Positions 8,760 through 18,549 of a stretch of 64,000 nt of DNA are shown here, one piece after another (the stretch's first letter is position 1; the number at the start of each line of letters is the position of its first letter). Location of the stretch: the NCBI GenBank assembly GCA_902465645.1, contig CABQNX010000001.1, positions 1 to 64,000 on the forward strand, given 5' to 3'. The notes under the pieces were generated by a model that saw only the letters and a list, made by a program, of their open reading frames with translations, did not search any database and was not told the DNA's origin. The stretch comes from an uncultured Peptoniphilus sp. GTDB taxonomy: Bacteria; Bacillota; Clostridia; Tissierellales; Peptoniphilaceae. A program made the translations under genes and the position numbers.

Positions 8760-10517
8760 CTACTTAGTCAAGAGATAGAATTCAATATAGGCATTTTCAA
8801 TATTATCTTCGTTTCCAAAATAAATATTTGTAAAATATATTTTATAGTTGCCATCTTCTATTGCTAGGTCTTCAGGGTTAATTTTATCCTTAGTCTTCTT
8901 TAGGGTCTTAAGTTTTTCCCTTAAATCTATAAGGTCAATTGTCTTCTGAAGCTCATAATCATCATTGATTTTTTTATAAATATTTATTTCTTTTTTATCT
9001 TTTTTAAATTTGTAGTCCCCAGATTTTGCTTCCTTATCTAAGGAGTAAACAAAAATAATATTCTTGTAGCCCTCTATATCTAAATTAAAGCCAAGTTCTC
9101 CATCTTCAACAATTCCATCGGAATAGGAATAACCAAGATAAGATGTGTCCTCTACCCTATTAGAGAATCCGAAAACTCTTGTGAAACTTTCTTCGCTAAG
9201 TTTAAAGTCCTTTGGAAGATATTTTAAATCTTCAAGTCTGTTTCTCTTATCCATATAGGAAACAATATCAATTATTTGGTTTTTTACTGAACTTTCAAGA
9301 TTCCCCTCGGGCCTTATGTCTTCTCCTGCAATCATATTATTCTCCTTTAGGAGTTTTTCAAATCTAGCATTTTGTGACCTCATGCTAAGCCTTGTTGCAG
9401 AAGCTGGACCAATTCCCGTAACTAAAATAATTGCAGCCAAGAAGATTGGCACTGTTATATTTGAATTCTCCCTGTAAAAAATATAATAAATTAGGGACAA
9501 AAATACCCAAAGACCTCCTGCAAGGACAATGTATCTGTTTTCAGTAAGGCCGTATTCGCTAATTCTTAGATAGATTGCAAAAAACATCATCCCAAGTAGA
9601 GGGAATAAACTTATTGGGAATATAATTTTAAATTTATTTATAAATCCAATTGAATCCACTCTAGTAAGGAAAAACAAGTACACTACGGAAAAGGATGCGA
9701 ACCAAATTACTAGGTTTACTATTAAATTATTCGGGATTTGCCAAAGGGCTAAAATCTTTATAAAGTATGCCAATAAAATTAAGGTGTAAATAATTACAAG
9801 TGGCGTAAATATATAAACCAAAAGAATTCTAAAGGGTTTAGGATACTTGTAGTCTGTAAAGGAGTCCCTCACCTTTGGAAAATCTTGGAAAAATGTTATT
9901 ACGTTAAATAATATAAAGGAAAAAATTCCAATTCTTAAATAAACTAAGGGTCCAAAACTGAATTTAAAAAGCGAGTCCAAGGCAAATACTATTGCAGAAA
10001 TTCCTATAAAAACTATAAAGCTGTAAATATTTGAAATTATGAAGGCTCTTAATATTTTTGCTACATAGGCAACATAGTCTTCGTGATAGTTAAATTTCGC
10101 CACAAATGAAGATGCCACTACAAGTGAAGCTATTAAGGTAAAGAAAACAAAACGCTCATCATAATTTGTTAAAGGACCTGCCTCATTATAGACTAGTTCA
10201 TAAATTCCATATAATATTGGCAAGCTTATAACGTAAGAAATAATTTTTAATAAATTATTGTTTTTTAAATTTTTTAGGTCGTAAAAATTCCTTAATCCTT
10301 CATTAAAAAGTCTTGTAAAAGCAAACAAGAATATAGCAAAGACAAAAACCAAACCGTAAGTTATCATTTTATTGTTAAAGTCTTCTGCATATTGATCATA
10401 AGTTGCTAGTATCAAAAACACACTTGCAAGTATTGCTGATATTATTGTGAAGGGAAATCTTTTAAAGGTATCTCTTATACTTTTAAAGTCGAGAATTTTT
10501 ATATTAGGTTTTTTCAT
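8760..10517 (-). CDS. DUF4153-like multi-pass membrane protein
   Basis: 585 residues. About the first 370 form roughly a dozen hydrophobic helices, beginning with a basic N-terminus and a PFTIISAILASVFLIL helix. The last 200 or so are a charged soluble domain, probably outside the membrane. The layout fits DUF4153 proteins, whose function is unknown. ATG start behind GGGAGG. It lies upstream of, and is probably co-transcribed with, the His/Cys-tail gene. Confidence 0.6.
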   Translation of the reverse strand: MKKPNIKILDFKSIRDTFKRFPFTIISAILASVFLILATYDQYAEDFNNKMITYGLVFVFAIFLFAFTRLFNEGLRNFYDLKNLKNNNLLKIISYVISLPILYGIYELVYNEAGPLTNYDERFVFFTLIASLVVASSFVAKFNYHEDYVAYVAKILRAFIISNIYSFIVFIGISAIVFALDSLFKFSFGPLVYLRIGIFSFILFNVITFFQDFPKVRDSFTDYKYPKPFRILLVYIFTPLVIIYTLILLAYFIKILALWQIPNNLIVNLVIWFASFSVVYLFFLTRVDSIGFINKFKIIFPISLFPLLGMMFFAIYLRISEYGLTENRYIVLAGGLWVFLSLIYYIFYRENSNITVPIFLAAIILVTGIGPASATRLSMRSQNARFEKLLKENNMIAGEDIRPEGNLESSVKNQIIDIVSYMDKRNRLEDLKYLPKDFKLSEESFTRVFGFSNRVEDTSYLGYSYSDGIVEDGELGFNLDIEGYKNIIFVYSLDKEAKSGDYKFKKDKKEINIYKKINDDYELQKTIDLIDLREKLKTLKKTKDKINPEDLAIEDGNYKIYFTNIYFGNEDNIENAYIEFYLLTK

Positions 10518-10607
10518 AACTACCTCCCTTTTTTAATAATATACTAAAGGCAAGGATTTTTAAAGAATTTCACTTAAACCTTTATCATTGTATCCACTTT
10601 GACATAT

Positions 10608-11873
10608 TTATTTTTTGTATACAAGTTTACCTTCAGAAATTGTGTATAGGACTTCTCCCCTCAAAGTCTTGTCCTTAAAAGGTGTGTTGGAAGATTTTGA
10701 TTTATATTTAACTATTTTGTATTCACTATCTAGGTCAATAATTGCAAGGTCTGCAATTTTTCCCTCACTTATTTCTCCTCCCTCAAGTCCATAAATTCTT
10801 GCAGGGTTTGTTGACATAAGTTCAATTAATTTCATAAGGCTAATTTCTTCTGTCAAAACTAAATTTTCGTAACAAATCGAAAAGGAAGTCTCAAGTCCAA
10901 TTATTCCAGATGGCGCCTTAGTTATTTCTTTCGATTTCTCTTCTGCAGTATGGGGTGCATGATCTGTTGCAATAATTTCTATTGTACCTTCTTTTATTCC
11001 CCTAATAATTCTAAGTCTATCCTCTTCACTTCTTAGTGGAGGATTCATTTTTGCAAGGCTTCCATATTCTAAAACTGAAGAATCATTTAGGGCTATGTGG
11101 TGGGGTGTAACTTCTGCATAAATATTTGCACCCATTTCCTTTCCAAACTTCACTAGGTCTACTCCAAGTCCTGTGGAAATATGTTGGATAGAAACTTTTG
11201 CTCCGGTATAAATGGCCATGGCCACGTCTCTTGCTATAAAGGATGTCTCCGCTATATTAGGTGAACCATAAATTCCAAGTTTTTCAGAAACTTCTGAATG
11301 GTTTATTCCATTTTGTCTAATTAGTTCTGGGTCTTCTTCGTGAAAGGAAATAATTGCGTCAAGTTCCTTGGCCCTGTTCATTGCTTCAAGTATAAGTTCA
11401 GAATTTCTATTTGGAATTCCATCATCAGTAAAGGCCACTGCTCCTCTCTTGAAGTTTTCTTCCATATCAACTAGTTCTAAGTCTCCAAAATTTTTTGTAA
11501 GAGCTGAAACTGTAAAAACCTTTAGGGGTAAGTCTCTGGCCTTCTTGTAATGTTCAATTATTTTTTCTTTTGAGTCAATTTTTGGACTTGTGTTTGCCAT
11601 TTGGATTACACTTGTGAAACCACCTGCTATTGCAGCCTGACTTCCTGTCATTAGATCTTCCTTTTGTGTTTGACCTGGATCCCTAAAGTGAACATGGACA
11701 TCTATTAGACCTGGGACTACGACTTTTTCTCTTGCATCAATAACTTCTTCCTTGTCACTTGATGCTTCAATATCTTTTGCAATTTTTATAATTTTTCCAT
11801 CTTCAATCTTTATGTCTAAAACTTCATCTCTTTTAGATACTGGATCAAGAACTCTTCCACCTTTAATTATCAT
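10608..11873 (-). CDS. pyrC: Dihydroorotase
   Basis: 421 residues. Cyclises carbamoyl aspartate to dihydroorotate in pyrimidine synthesis. Zinc-site motifs appear in order: DVHVHFRDPG, the HEED helix, HISTGLG, EVTPHHIAL and ATDHAPHT. This is the class I (AllB-like) length. ATG start behind AGAGGAG. It stands between two terminator or gap regions with no other pyrimidine-synthesis genes nearby, so it is probably transcribed alone or with the genes after it. Confidence 0.94.
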   Translation of the reverse strand: MIIKGGRVLDPVSKRDEVLDIKIEDGKIIKIAKDIEASSDKEEVIDAREKVVVPGLIDVHVHFRDPGQTQKEDLMTGSQAAIAGGFTSVIQMANTSPKIDSKEKIIEHYKKARDLPLKVFTVSALTKNFGDLELVDMEENFKRGAVAFTDDGIPNRNSELILEAMNRAKELDAIISFHEEDPELIRQNGINHSEVSEKLGIYGSPNIAETSFIARDVAMAIYTGAKVSIQHISTGLGVDLVKFGKEMGANIYAEVTPHHIALNDSSVLEYGSLAKMNPPLRSEEDRLRIIRGIKEGTIEIIATDHAPHTAEEKSKEITKAPSGIIGLETSFSICYENLVLTEEISLMKLIELMSTNPARIYGLEGGEISEGKIADLAIIDLDSEYKIVKYKSKSSNTPFKDKTLRGEVLYTISEGKLVYKK

Positions 11874-11927
11874 ATAAACTCCTCTTAAATAAAAAATATT
11901 AAAAAATCAAATAAAATTCTACATCCT

Positions 11928-11957
11928 AAAAAAGACGAGGGTTAACCTCGCCTTTTA
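11928..11957 (-). terminator. Terminator of the nusG-II to CD1247-type operon
   Basis: Minus-strand GGCGAGG pairs with CCTCGTC around a short loop and is followed by a T-run; it lies right after the gene ending at 11965. Confidence 0.8.
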
Positions 11958-11964
11958 AAATATT

Positions 11965-12273
11965 TTATTCTTCTTCTGCCTCTTCTTCGTCTTCGTCATA
12001 AATTTCTAAATCGTCAAAGTCGAAATCATCATCATAAAGGTCGAATTCAATGTCGTCATTTTCATAAACATAATCTTCAAGATCAGCAAGATCTTCTTCA
12101 ATGATATCTACATAGTCTTCAATTTCTTCGCGAGATTCTCTCATTTCATCGATAACGTCACTTAGAATATCTACAAGTTCAGAAATAATTTTCCCTTCAT
12201 TTGTAGTAGTGTCTAAATCATAACCATCGCAAAGACCTTGTAAGTAAGATATTCTCTTTAATAAATATTCCAT
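11965..12273 (-). CDS. CD1247 N-terminal-domain type acidic protein
   Basis: 102 residues. The N-terminal 55 residues (MEYLLKRISYLQGLCDGYDL) match the small conserved domain found in clostridial CD1247-type proteins. The rest is almost purely acidic (Asp/Glu/Tyr/Phe), predicted net charge strongly negative. Function unknown. ATG behind GGAGGAAAC. It follows efp by 12 bases, an arrangement common in clostridia, and is the last gene before a terminator. Confidence 0.7.
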   Translation of the reverse strand: MEYLLKRISYLQGLCDGYDLDTTTNEGKIISELVDILSDVIDEMRESREEIEDYVDIIEEDLADLEDYVYENDDIEFDLYDDDFDFDDLEIYDEDEEEAEEE

Positions 12274-12285
12274 GTTTCCTCCAAA

Positions 12286-12843
12286 TTAAACTCTAGACAT
12301 ATATTCGCCATCTCTAGTGTCAATTCTTATCATATCACCTGTATTGATAAATAGTGGCACATTGAGAGTAAAGCCTGTTTCAACTGTAGCTGGTTTAGAT
12401 CCACCACTTGATGTATCTCCCTTTACACCTGGTTCTGTTTGAGTAACTTCTAACTCAACAAAGTTAGGAGGAGTTACCCTAAATGCCTTTCCCTTGTAGA
12501 AGTTAATAGTTGCCATGTCGTTTTCTTTTATAAAGTTAAGAGCATCTTCAACCATGTCTTTTTCTAGTGGAATTTGTTCGTAAGATTCTTGATCCATGAA
12601 GTAGTAAAGTTCACCGTCAGAATATAGGTATTGCATTTCCTTGTTTTCAATAACAACTCTTTCAAATTTTTCAGATGGGTTGAAAGTAGTGTCTCTAATT
12701 CCTCCAGTTAATACTGATTTAATTTTACTTCTTACAAAGGCAGCTCCCTTTCCTGGTTTAACGTGTTGGAAATCAATAACTTCCCAAACATCTCCATCCC
12801 ATTCAAATGTAAGTCCTTTTCTTAATTCTCCTGCGTTGATCAT
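12286..12843 (-). CDS. efp: Elongation factor P
   Basis: 185 residues, the standard length when started at [10 protein letters not shown]. Relieves ribosome stalling on polyproline stretches. The modifiable loop reads KPGKGAAF, with the lysine in the usual position, and the C-terminal end carries the EF-P signature ([16 protein letters not shown]). An ATG four codons upstream overlaps the GGAGG site and is rejected. It is the penultimate gene of the operon that also carries the minor pilin genes; whether pilus proteins need EF-P is not shown by the sequence. Confidence 0.97.
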   Translation of the reverse strand: MINAGELRKGLTFEWDGDVWEVIDFQHVKPGKGAAFVRSKIKSVLTGGIRDTTFNPSEKFERVVIENKEMQYLYSDGELYYFMDQESYEQIPLEKDMVEDALNFIKENDMATINFYKGKAFRVTPPNFVELEVTQTEPGVKGDTSSGGSKPATVETGFTLNVPLFINTGDMIRIDTRDGEYMSRV

Positions 12844-12857
12844 ATTATCCTCCATAT

Positions 12858-13823
12858 TTAAGTATTATCTTCTATGTCGTAGTAGTTAAGTGAAATTGGC
12901 TGAAATTTTATGTATTCAGGCAACAAATAACCATATAAACTGAAGACTTGTGAAGAATATTTAACTCCTATACCTGAGTTTCTATCATATAGGTCTATTA
13001 AATATCCATTTAAAGTGCAAGTATTAGCAATTTGTGCATTTTCCTTTAGAATAATTATACCAGATAAAGTATTATCATTAAACATTACTTTATCATTTAT
13101 TATGAAAATTTGACGTCTGTTTGTTGACAAAAATTTTAAGCTACCTGACCTTTGAATAATTATATCTTTGTCATTTACATTATAAAGTGGATTTAACTTT
13201 TTGATGTAAGAATCACTTTCTTCATCATAAACTTCTACTTCTTCAAAGATGGAATACTTTCCATTCTTATAATCATAAATAAAGTCACCATCTAGATATA
13301 TCTTTTTATTATTTTTATCTGTCCAATCATCGCTTGCAAATTTTTCTCTTAAAGTATTTAAATAGTCACTAGAGACTTTAGATGAATCTAAGACTCCGTC
13401 TTCTTCCTTGTAAATCTTATTTATATAATGACCTCTTAGTCTACCACCTATAAGAGTGTCCTTGTATTTGATTTGACTCCTAAGACTAACTAAGTCTACA
13501 TTATTATTTTTTTCATCGTTATAGTCTTCCTTTCTCAAACTAAGACTCAAAAGCTCAGTATCTTCTGGCAAATTTTCAATTCTTAGTTTTTTTGAAGATT
13601 CTTTAAAAATAAAATCTTCAAGTTCTTTCTGGAAGTCTTCTTGAGATAGCTTTATATTTAGTGTGGACTCCAAAGCGTAATTAGCTTGAATTGATTCCAA
13701 CCTATTTTTACTTATGTGTTTTGAGCCAGACATATATGAGTAGATAAAATAAAAAAAGATTGCAAGAAGGCTTATGAGTAAAATTGTAAAAATATAAATA
13801 TATCCTTTTTCTTTTTTACTCAT
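12858..13823 (-). CDS. PilX-like pilus-associated protein
   Basis: About 321 residues. A short basic leader ([12 protein letters not shown]) and a single hydrophobic helix at the N-terminus resemble PilX/GspK-type minor components. The remaining 290 residues are a soluble, probably external domain that I do not recognise. The ATG at 13823 follows AGAGGTC; a TTG seven codons upstream also exists. It overlaps the preceding pilin gene by 8 bases, so it belongs to the same pilus unit. Assignment rests on the N-terminus and context. Confidence 0.6.
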   Translation of the reverse strand: MSKKEKGYIYIFTILLISLLAIFFYFIYSYMSGSKHISKNRLESIQANYALESTLNIKLSQEDFQKELEDFIFKESSKKLRIENLPEDTELLSLSLRKEDYNDEKNNNVDLVSLRSQIKYKDTLIGGRLRGHYINKIYKEEDGVLDSSKVSSDYLNTLREKFASDDWTDKNNKKIYLDGDFIYDYKNGKYSIFEEVEVYDEESDSYIKKLNPLYNVNDKDIIIQRSGSLKFLSTNRRQIFIINDKVMFNDNTLSGIIILKENAQIANTCTLNGYLIDLYDRNSGIGVKYSSQVFSLYGYLLPEYIKFQPISLNYYDIEDNT

Positions 13824-14322
13824 AAAGTCTTGACCTCTTTGCAATCTTTCTCATAATTTCTTCTTTATCCTTATATCCAATTTTTATAGAAAAATACTCT
13901 CCTTCATCATCAATAGAAAATGAAGAAATGTTATCTACTAAGGCATTAATTCCGTCCGTTTTAAATTTTTTTAGCTTTTTTAAAGAATCCACAAGACTAG
14001 AATACCTATAAATCTTATTGTCATTTAACCCAAAGGAAACATAATTAAACTTGTTATCAAATCGCTGGATAAAATAAATCTCCCCACCAATTATTGTGTA
14101 ATAATCACTTGAAGTAATTTCATCCTTTATGTAATCAAAAGCATAAGACAAATCTGATGAAATATTTTCATTCACATAAGTTTTTGTTAGTGCCTTCTGA
14201 GATACTCCCAAGATTGACGTTATTACCATTCCAATTATTAAGAGCATGGCCATAGACATAACAAGTTCAATCAGGGAATAGGCCTCCCTTTTTGAGGTAA
14301 ACCTCCATCTTAATTTCTTCAT
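13816..14322 (-). CDS. Prepilin-like protein (minor pilin)
   Basis: 168 residues. A class III prepilin signal is present: KREA/YSLIE, with the predicted cut after A14, glutamate at +5 and a long hydrophobic helix after it. Ala replaces the usual Gly at -1, which prepilin peptidases tolerate. Size and position match the PulJ/ComGF group. The start overlaps the end of the next pilin gene by 56 bases. It should be cut by the PilD encoded at 24569-25300. Confidence 0.8.
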   Translation of the reverse strand: MKKLRWRFTSKREAYSLIELVMSMAMLLIIGMVITSILGVSQKALTKTYVNENISSDLSYAFDYIKDEITSSDYYTIIGGEIYFIQRFDNKFNYVSFGLNDNKIYRYSSLVDSLKKLKKFKTDGINALVDNISSFSIDDEGEYFSIKIGYKDKEEIMRKIAKRSRLYE

Positions 14323-14647
14323 CAGAACCTCTTCTCTCTCCTCTTAAAATTATATGGTCTAACCTATCTCCCGACTCTCTTTCAACTTCTATTTTAAACT
14401 TATCATCAAGACTTTCATTAGCATCAAAATTTAGATCAAAATCTTCATTATTGTAGGAACTGCCAATTATTTCTTCCATCCTCGATGACATAAGACTTAT
14501 AAGTTCTTCCCTCTCACCAATATAAGTTTGATTCTTTAAAAGACTTATAACGTTGGGAAGGATAGTTGATGCTATTAGGGCCAAAAGTGCAATAGAAAAT
14601 AGGACTTCAAGCATCAAATGGCCCTTGTTTTTACTCCTTATAGTCAT
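14267..14647 (-). CDS. Prepilin-like protein (minor pilin, ComGE/PulI-like)
   Basis: 126 residues with the leader MTIRSKNKG/HLMLE (cut after G9, glutamate at +5), a hydrophobic helix, and a short globular part. ATG behind GGTGA. Overlaps both neighbouring pilin genes, which suggests translational coupling and fixed stoichiometry. Confidence 0.78.
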   Translation of the reverse strand: MTIRSKNKGHLMLEVLFSIALLALIASTILPNVISLLKNQTYIGEREELISLMSSRMEEIIGSSYNNEDFDLNFDANESLDDKFKIEVERESGDRLDHIILRGERRGSDEEIKMEVYLKKGGLFPD

Positions 14648-15071
14648 AAAAATTCACCTTACCTGTCACTGGCTGAATTGTGATTTTGTACCTCTTATCT
14701 CCAATAGTAAATATAATTGTGCCAGCCGATGATTTATCATTTATATAAGAGGGTTTACCTTTTTTTGAAAAAGTAATTTCGCTAAGATTTGTAGACTCTA
14801 ATTTAAGTAGGGAATTGAACTTTACTTCTTTTGACTTCTTATCAAATTTCATGGAATAACCTTGGTCATTTAAAGTCATAGAAGTCCTCATATTATTAAT
14901 CTGTGCATAATTTTTCAAAAATTTTAGATCAAGGGCTAGTTCTTTCACTTGTTCTCTTGCCTGGACCCTGTCTCTAATTTTAAAATTAAGTCCGCCTATA
15001 CTTAATAAAACTAAAATTATGCCTATACTTATCACTAGCTCAATTAGGGTAAAGGCCTTGTTCTTCTTCAT
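14631..15071 (-). CDS. Prepilin-like protein (ComGD/FimT-like minor pilin)
   Basis: About 146 residues, leader MKKNKA/FTLIE with the cut after A6, then a typical N-terminal pilin helix and a beta-rich domain with a GTIIFTIGDKRYKI strand near the end, as in FimT/GspH. The ATG at 15071 is preferred over a TTG three codons upstream. It overlaps the PilO-like gene by 32 bases. Confidence 0.8.
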   Translation of the reverse strand: MKKNKAFTLIELVISIGIILVLLSIGGLNFKIRDRVQAREQVKELALDLKFLKNYAQINNMRTSMTLNDQGYSMKFDKKSKEVKFNSLLKLESTNLSEITFSKKGKPSYINDKSSAGTIIFTIGDKRYKITIQPVTGKVNFYDYKE

Positions 15072-16182
15072 AATAATCAACTTCTTTTAGATAGAAAAGT
15101 AAATCCATATTATCTTCTGGTGTAAAATAAATATAACTTATGTCATCTTGTGTCAAATTTATTCTCGTCCACTGATTTTCAAGAATTTCTCCATTAAAAG
15201 GCAAATTTTCTCCAGCAATATTTATAGTTCCCATTTCCTTAAAAGACTTGTTTGGAAGATAAATATAAAAAGAAATTCCGTTACAATGTCTATCTACGCC
15301 AAGTTTTACTTTATCATTTAATTTCTTCTTACTTACAAATACAGATGTAATTCCATCTTCTGAGTAATAATCTAATTTTATTTCGTCACTTCCAATAAAC
15401 TTTAGACCTTCTTCCCCAGATTTATTTTTTTCATATTCATTTGCATTCTTTTTTACATTTTCATCGCTTAAAATTGAAGGACTAGCTAAAAGATTATTCT
15501 TATCTAAATTTTTTATTATCTCCTCATGTCCCTTGATTTGCTTTTTATTTGTAGCTTTGTCTTTTAATTTACCTTGCTCTTCATTCTTTATTTGAGTTTT
15601 TTTCTTAGTGTTAATAATTTTTTCAGAATTTTTTTCTTTATCTATTTCTTCTTTTTCTTTATCTTCTGTTTTTTTCTCTTCAGCTTGCTTATTTTCACCA
15701 AAGTAAGCCTTCTTTAAATCGCTATAATAAATTGTCCTTGAAGGTTTTTCTGCCTTAAACCTATAATTGAAATTGCCCTCGTCACTTCTAATCAAGTCAA
15801 TGCTAGAATATCCATAATAATTAGTTAGATCTTCAATTTTATTTAGATCAAAAGAATTTACACTTCCACTAATAATTAAACTCTCAATATCACTTTGAGA
15901 TTCTTTAGAAAAAGCGTCTTTACTTATTTTGCTTTCCCTGACAATTTTTTCTAATTTGTCTTGTGAGAAATCATCGAAACCATTGTATGTAAATTCCTCA
16001 TGGGTTACAGGCATATTGTCTTTTAAGCTTGCTTCAGATGTGCTTTGGACTTCATTCTTTAATAGAAAGTTATAAAATAAAAATTCAATTAAAAGTAAAA
16101 TCAAAATGCTGGATAGGATTTTTTCTCTCTTTGAAAGTTTTCGATATCCAATTTTTTTGCAAAAAATATCATAAATGTCCAT
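15040..16182 (-). CDS. PilO-like bitopic pilus assembly protein (tentative)
   Basis: 380 residues. The N-terminus (LSKREKILSSILILLL) matches the start of PilO proteins, with one transmembrane helix at about 21-41. A lysine/glutamate-rich low-complexity stretch follows at roughly 165-250, and a C-terminal beta-rich domain. Only the N-terminus and the position before the minor pilins support PilO; the rest is unlike the family and much longer. ATG behind GAGGAAA. It overlaps the SGNH hydrolase gene by 14 bases. Confidence 0.5.
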   Translation of the reverse strand: MDIYDIFCKKIGYRKLSKREKILSSILILLLIEFLFYNFLLKNEVQSTSEASLKDNMPVTHEEFTYNGFDDFSQDKLEKIVRESKISKDAFSKESQSDIESLIISGSVNSFDLNKIEDLTNYYGYSSIDLIRSDEGNFNYRFKAEKPSRTIYYSDLKKAYFGENKQAEEKKTEDKEKEEIDKEKNSEKIINTKKKTQIKNEEQGKLKDKATNKKQIKGHEEIIKNLDKNNLLASPSILSDENVKKNANEYEKNKSGEEGLKFIGSDEIKLDYYSEDGITSVFVSKKKLNDKVKLGVDRHCNGISFYIYLPNKSFKEMGTINIAGENLPFNGEILENQWTRINLTQDDISYIYFTPEDNMDLLFYLKEVDYYEEEQGLYPN

Positions 16183-16717
16183 TTAATTTTTCCTCAAGAT
16201 AAGCTGCTAAGTCCTTGTGAAGCCTTGTGTTAGGATGAATTCCATCTATAAGGTCTTCTTCTATGTAGTTTTCTTTGGCATAATCGTAGAAGGATACGAC
16301 CCTGTAGTCTCCTTCTCTTTCCTTTAAGATCCTATCAAAATCTTCTATCTTTTTATTTACAGAAGTAAAATTTATAAAACTTTTATAGGCTTCGTCAAGA
16401 TTTAAAAAAGACGTTGGATAAGGTGTTATTATAAAAATTTTTCCCTTATTTATTTTTAACTTATCTACAATTTTAAAAATATTATCTAAGACATGATCAA
16501 TAGATTTTCCATTATAAAAATCATTTAAACCAATGCAAACTAAATTCACATCATAGGGAATTAAGTTATCTAGTGTCAAAAGTAATTCGTCACTAGTTAA
16601 ACCATTAACCCAATAGTTATCAATATCATAACCTTTTCCCGATAAGTAATAAATTAAGGATTTTCCTCCTACTAAAAATCCCTCAAAAATCGAATCACCT
16701 AAAGCACAAAATTTCAT
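16169..16717 (-). CDS. SGNH/GDSL-family hydrolase
   Basis: 182 residues with all four SGNH blocks: GDS with the nucleophile S9, NG at 38-39, GLND with N65, and DGIHPN with D158 and H161 as the rest of the triad. No signal peptide, so cytoplasmic. Members are esterases, thioesterases or deacetylases; the substrate is unknown. ATG behind GGAGGG. It is translationally coupled to the PilO-like gene, which makes a link to the pilus possible but unproven. Confidence 0.85.
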   Translation of the reverse strand: MKFCALGDSIFEGFLVGGKSLIYYLSGKGYDIDNYWVNGLTSDELLLTLDNLIPYDVNLVCIGLNDFYNGKSIDHVLDNIFKIVDKLKINKGKIFIITPYPTSFLNLDEAYKSFINFTSVNKKIEDFDRILKEREGDYRVVSFYDYAKENYIEEDLIDGIHPNTRLHKDLAAYLEEKLNGHL

Positions 16718-16725
16718 AAGCCCTC

Positions 16726-17445
16726 CTATAAAAGTCCTTCTTCAAGAAAACTAAAGTATCTGTTATCTCCAATAATTATATGGTCCAAGATATCTATACC
16801 AATAATCTTAGAAGCTTCCATTAAATTTTTTGTTAGCCCGATATCTTCCTTTGATGGGCTGGGGTCACCTGTTGGGTGATTATGTAATAAAATTATGCTG
16901 TGAGCATTATCAGTTATAGCAGCCCTGAAAACTTCTCTTGCATGGACTATTGTCATATTAATAGTCCCCTTAGAAATTTCCCTTATAAAATTTATTTCTT
17001 TCTTTGTATTTAGGGTCATAACCCTAAAGTGTTCCTGTTCCAAGACGCTCATCTCGCTCAATACATAATTTGCAGCTATAGATGGAGAAGTCACCCTTAT
17101 CTTTGTACCATTACTTGAAACAGCAAGTCTTATGCCCAATTGGACTGCTGCCAAAATCATAGCAGCCTTTGCCTCTCCAATTCCATCAACTTGCATAAGG
17201 CTAGAAAGATTTGCATTCTTTAAAGAGTTTAAGCCATTTTTGTCATTAGCTGTCCTAAGAGACCTTAATACCTTTGTCGCAGTATCTATGGCAGAGTCAC
17301 CCTTACTATTTCCAGTCCTAATAATTAGGGCAAGTAGTTCAGCATTAGATAGATAGTCAGGCCCAAACTTAATTAATTTCTCTTGGGGCCTTTCATCCTC
17401 AGGCATTTCTTTAATAGTGTATTTTTCAAAATCTCTTTCTTTCAT
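16726..17445 (-). CDS. radC: RadC family JAB-domain protein
   Basis: 239 residues. An N-terminal helix-hairpin-helix segment (MQVDGIGEAKA) is followed by a JAB/MPN metalloprotein domain with the motif LLHNHPTGDPSPS. Named for a supposed repair role that is not established; some relatives belong to mobile elements or are tied to transformation. It sits in the same operon as the minor pilins and maf. ATG behind GGTGAT. Confidence 0.92.
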   Translation of the reverse strand: MKERDFEKYTIKEMPEDERPQEKLIKFGPDYLSNAELLALIIRTGNSKGDSAIDTATKVLRSLRTANDKNGLNSLKNANLSSLMQVDGIGEAKAAMILAAVQLGIRLAVSSNGTKIRVTSPSIAANYVLSEMSVLEQEHFRVMTLNTKKEINFIREISKGTINMTIVHAREVFRAAITDNAHSIILLHNHPTGDPSPSKEDIGLTKNLMEASKIIGIDILDHIIIGDNRYFSFLEEGLL

Positions 17446-17461
17446 CTAGATCACCAACCAC

Positions 17462-18040
17462 TTATTGCCATAAATTAAAATTAAATAATCTAATTAGGTC
17501 TCTATTTATTTTTCCAATTGGAAGACCAACAATATTAAAAAAGTCACCCCTAATTTCTTTAACAAGTAATGCCCCCTTGCCTTGTATACCATAGGCACCA
17601 GCCTTGTCCTCATATTCTAAAGTATCTAAATAATTTTCTACTTCTTCATCACTTAATTCATAAAATTTTACAGAAGATTTTTCATAGTCCACATACTTTA
17701 TGCCTTGAGACAATTTAAAAATAGCATAAGCCGTATAAACATTGTGGACCTTACCACTTAAAGACTTAATCATTCCTCTCGCCTCATCCCTGTTCTTAGG
17801 TTTGCCCATTAGTTTTCCATCAAGTTCCACTAGAGTGTCAGCAGATAATACAATAGATTCTTCATTTTCCTTGGCAACTTCAATTCCTTTTCCAAAGGCA
17901 AGACCCATAACAGTTGCCCAAGGAGAAAAACTATCGTCCTTAATTTCATTTATTTCTCTTGTTATAATTTCAAAATCTATAAATTCTCCCAAAATTTCTC
18001 TTCTTCTTGGAGAATTTGATGCTAAAATAATTTTTTCCAT
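17462..18040 (-). CDS. maf: Maf nucleotide pyrophosphatase
   Basis: 192 residues, with the start ASNSPRRREIL and the conserved SADT segment. Members hydrolyse non-canonical or pyrimidine nucleoside triphosphates (dTTP/UTP group) and affect septation when overproduced. ATG behind AGAGGT, between the Gx transporter gene and radC in the operon. Confidence 0.93.
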   Translation of the reverse strand: MEKIILASNSPRRREILGEFIDFEIITREINEIKDDSFSPWATVMGLAFGKGIEVAKENEESIVLSADTLVELDGKLMGKPKNRDEARGMIKSLSGKVHNVYTAYAIFKLSQGIKYVDYEKSSVKFYELSDEEVENYLDTLEYEDKAGAYGIQGKGALLVKEIRGDFFNIVGLPIGKINRDLIRLFNFNLWQ

Positions 18041-18048
18041 ATATACCT

Positions 18049-18549
18049 CTACTTAGAAATGTTCGTGTTGTCAACTATATAGATTGAAGTAAGTCCAACA
18101 AAAAAACCTGTGAAAATACCAAGAATAACCAAAATTGGAAGATAGGCTAAGATTGCTGTAGTCCTCATTATAAATGAAGCCACAAGAACCTGACCTAAAT
18201 TGTGAAAAAAAGAACCTATTTCACTAATACCAATAAGAGATAAATATTTTCTCAAAAATTTGTGGGCTAAAATCATAGATAGAGAACTCAATATAGCACC
18301 ACCCATGGAGAAAAATAAACTAGAAATTGCTCCAGTGACAAGTCCCAATAATATAGTTTTAAAAATAGCTACAAAAAAACCCTCCTTGTAGCCAATTGCA
18401 ACTATAGTAACTAGGACAACAATATTGGATAATCCAAGTCTTGCTCCTGGAATGGCTACAGGTAGTGGAATCATGGACTCAAAGAGACCAAGCACAATAC
18501 CAAGAGCACTTAAGAGGGATAGGTAAATTAACTTTTTATTATTTCTCAT
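18049..18549 (-). CDS. Gx transporter family membrane protein (COG4769)
   Basis: 166 residues, about five transmembrane helices, with the signature PVAIPGARLGLSN near residues 30-42. Often labelled heptaprenyl diphosphate synthase component I, but it resembles ECF-transporter S components; function uncertain. Its ATG overlaps the stop of the NusG-II-like gene (AAAATGAG), so the two are coupled. Confidence 0.8.
   Translation of the reverse strand: MRNNKKLIYLSLLSALGIVLGLFESMIPLPVAIPGARLGLSNIVVLVTIVAIGYKEGFFVAIFKTILLGLVTGAISSLFFSMGGAILSSLSMILAHKFLRKYLSLIGISEIGSFFHNLGQVLVASFIMRTTAILAYLPILVILGIFTGFFVGLTSIYIVDNTNISK

Noticed and set aside
16726..17445. Anti-phage or mobile-element RadC
   Set aside because: Although some RadC relatives sit in mobile islands, this one is in a housekeeping operon with maf and efp and has no unusual composition.
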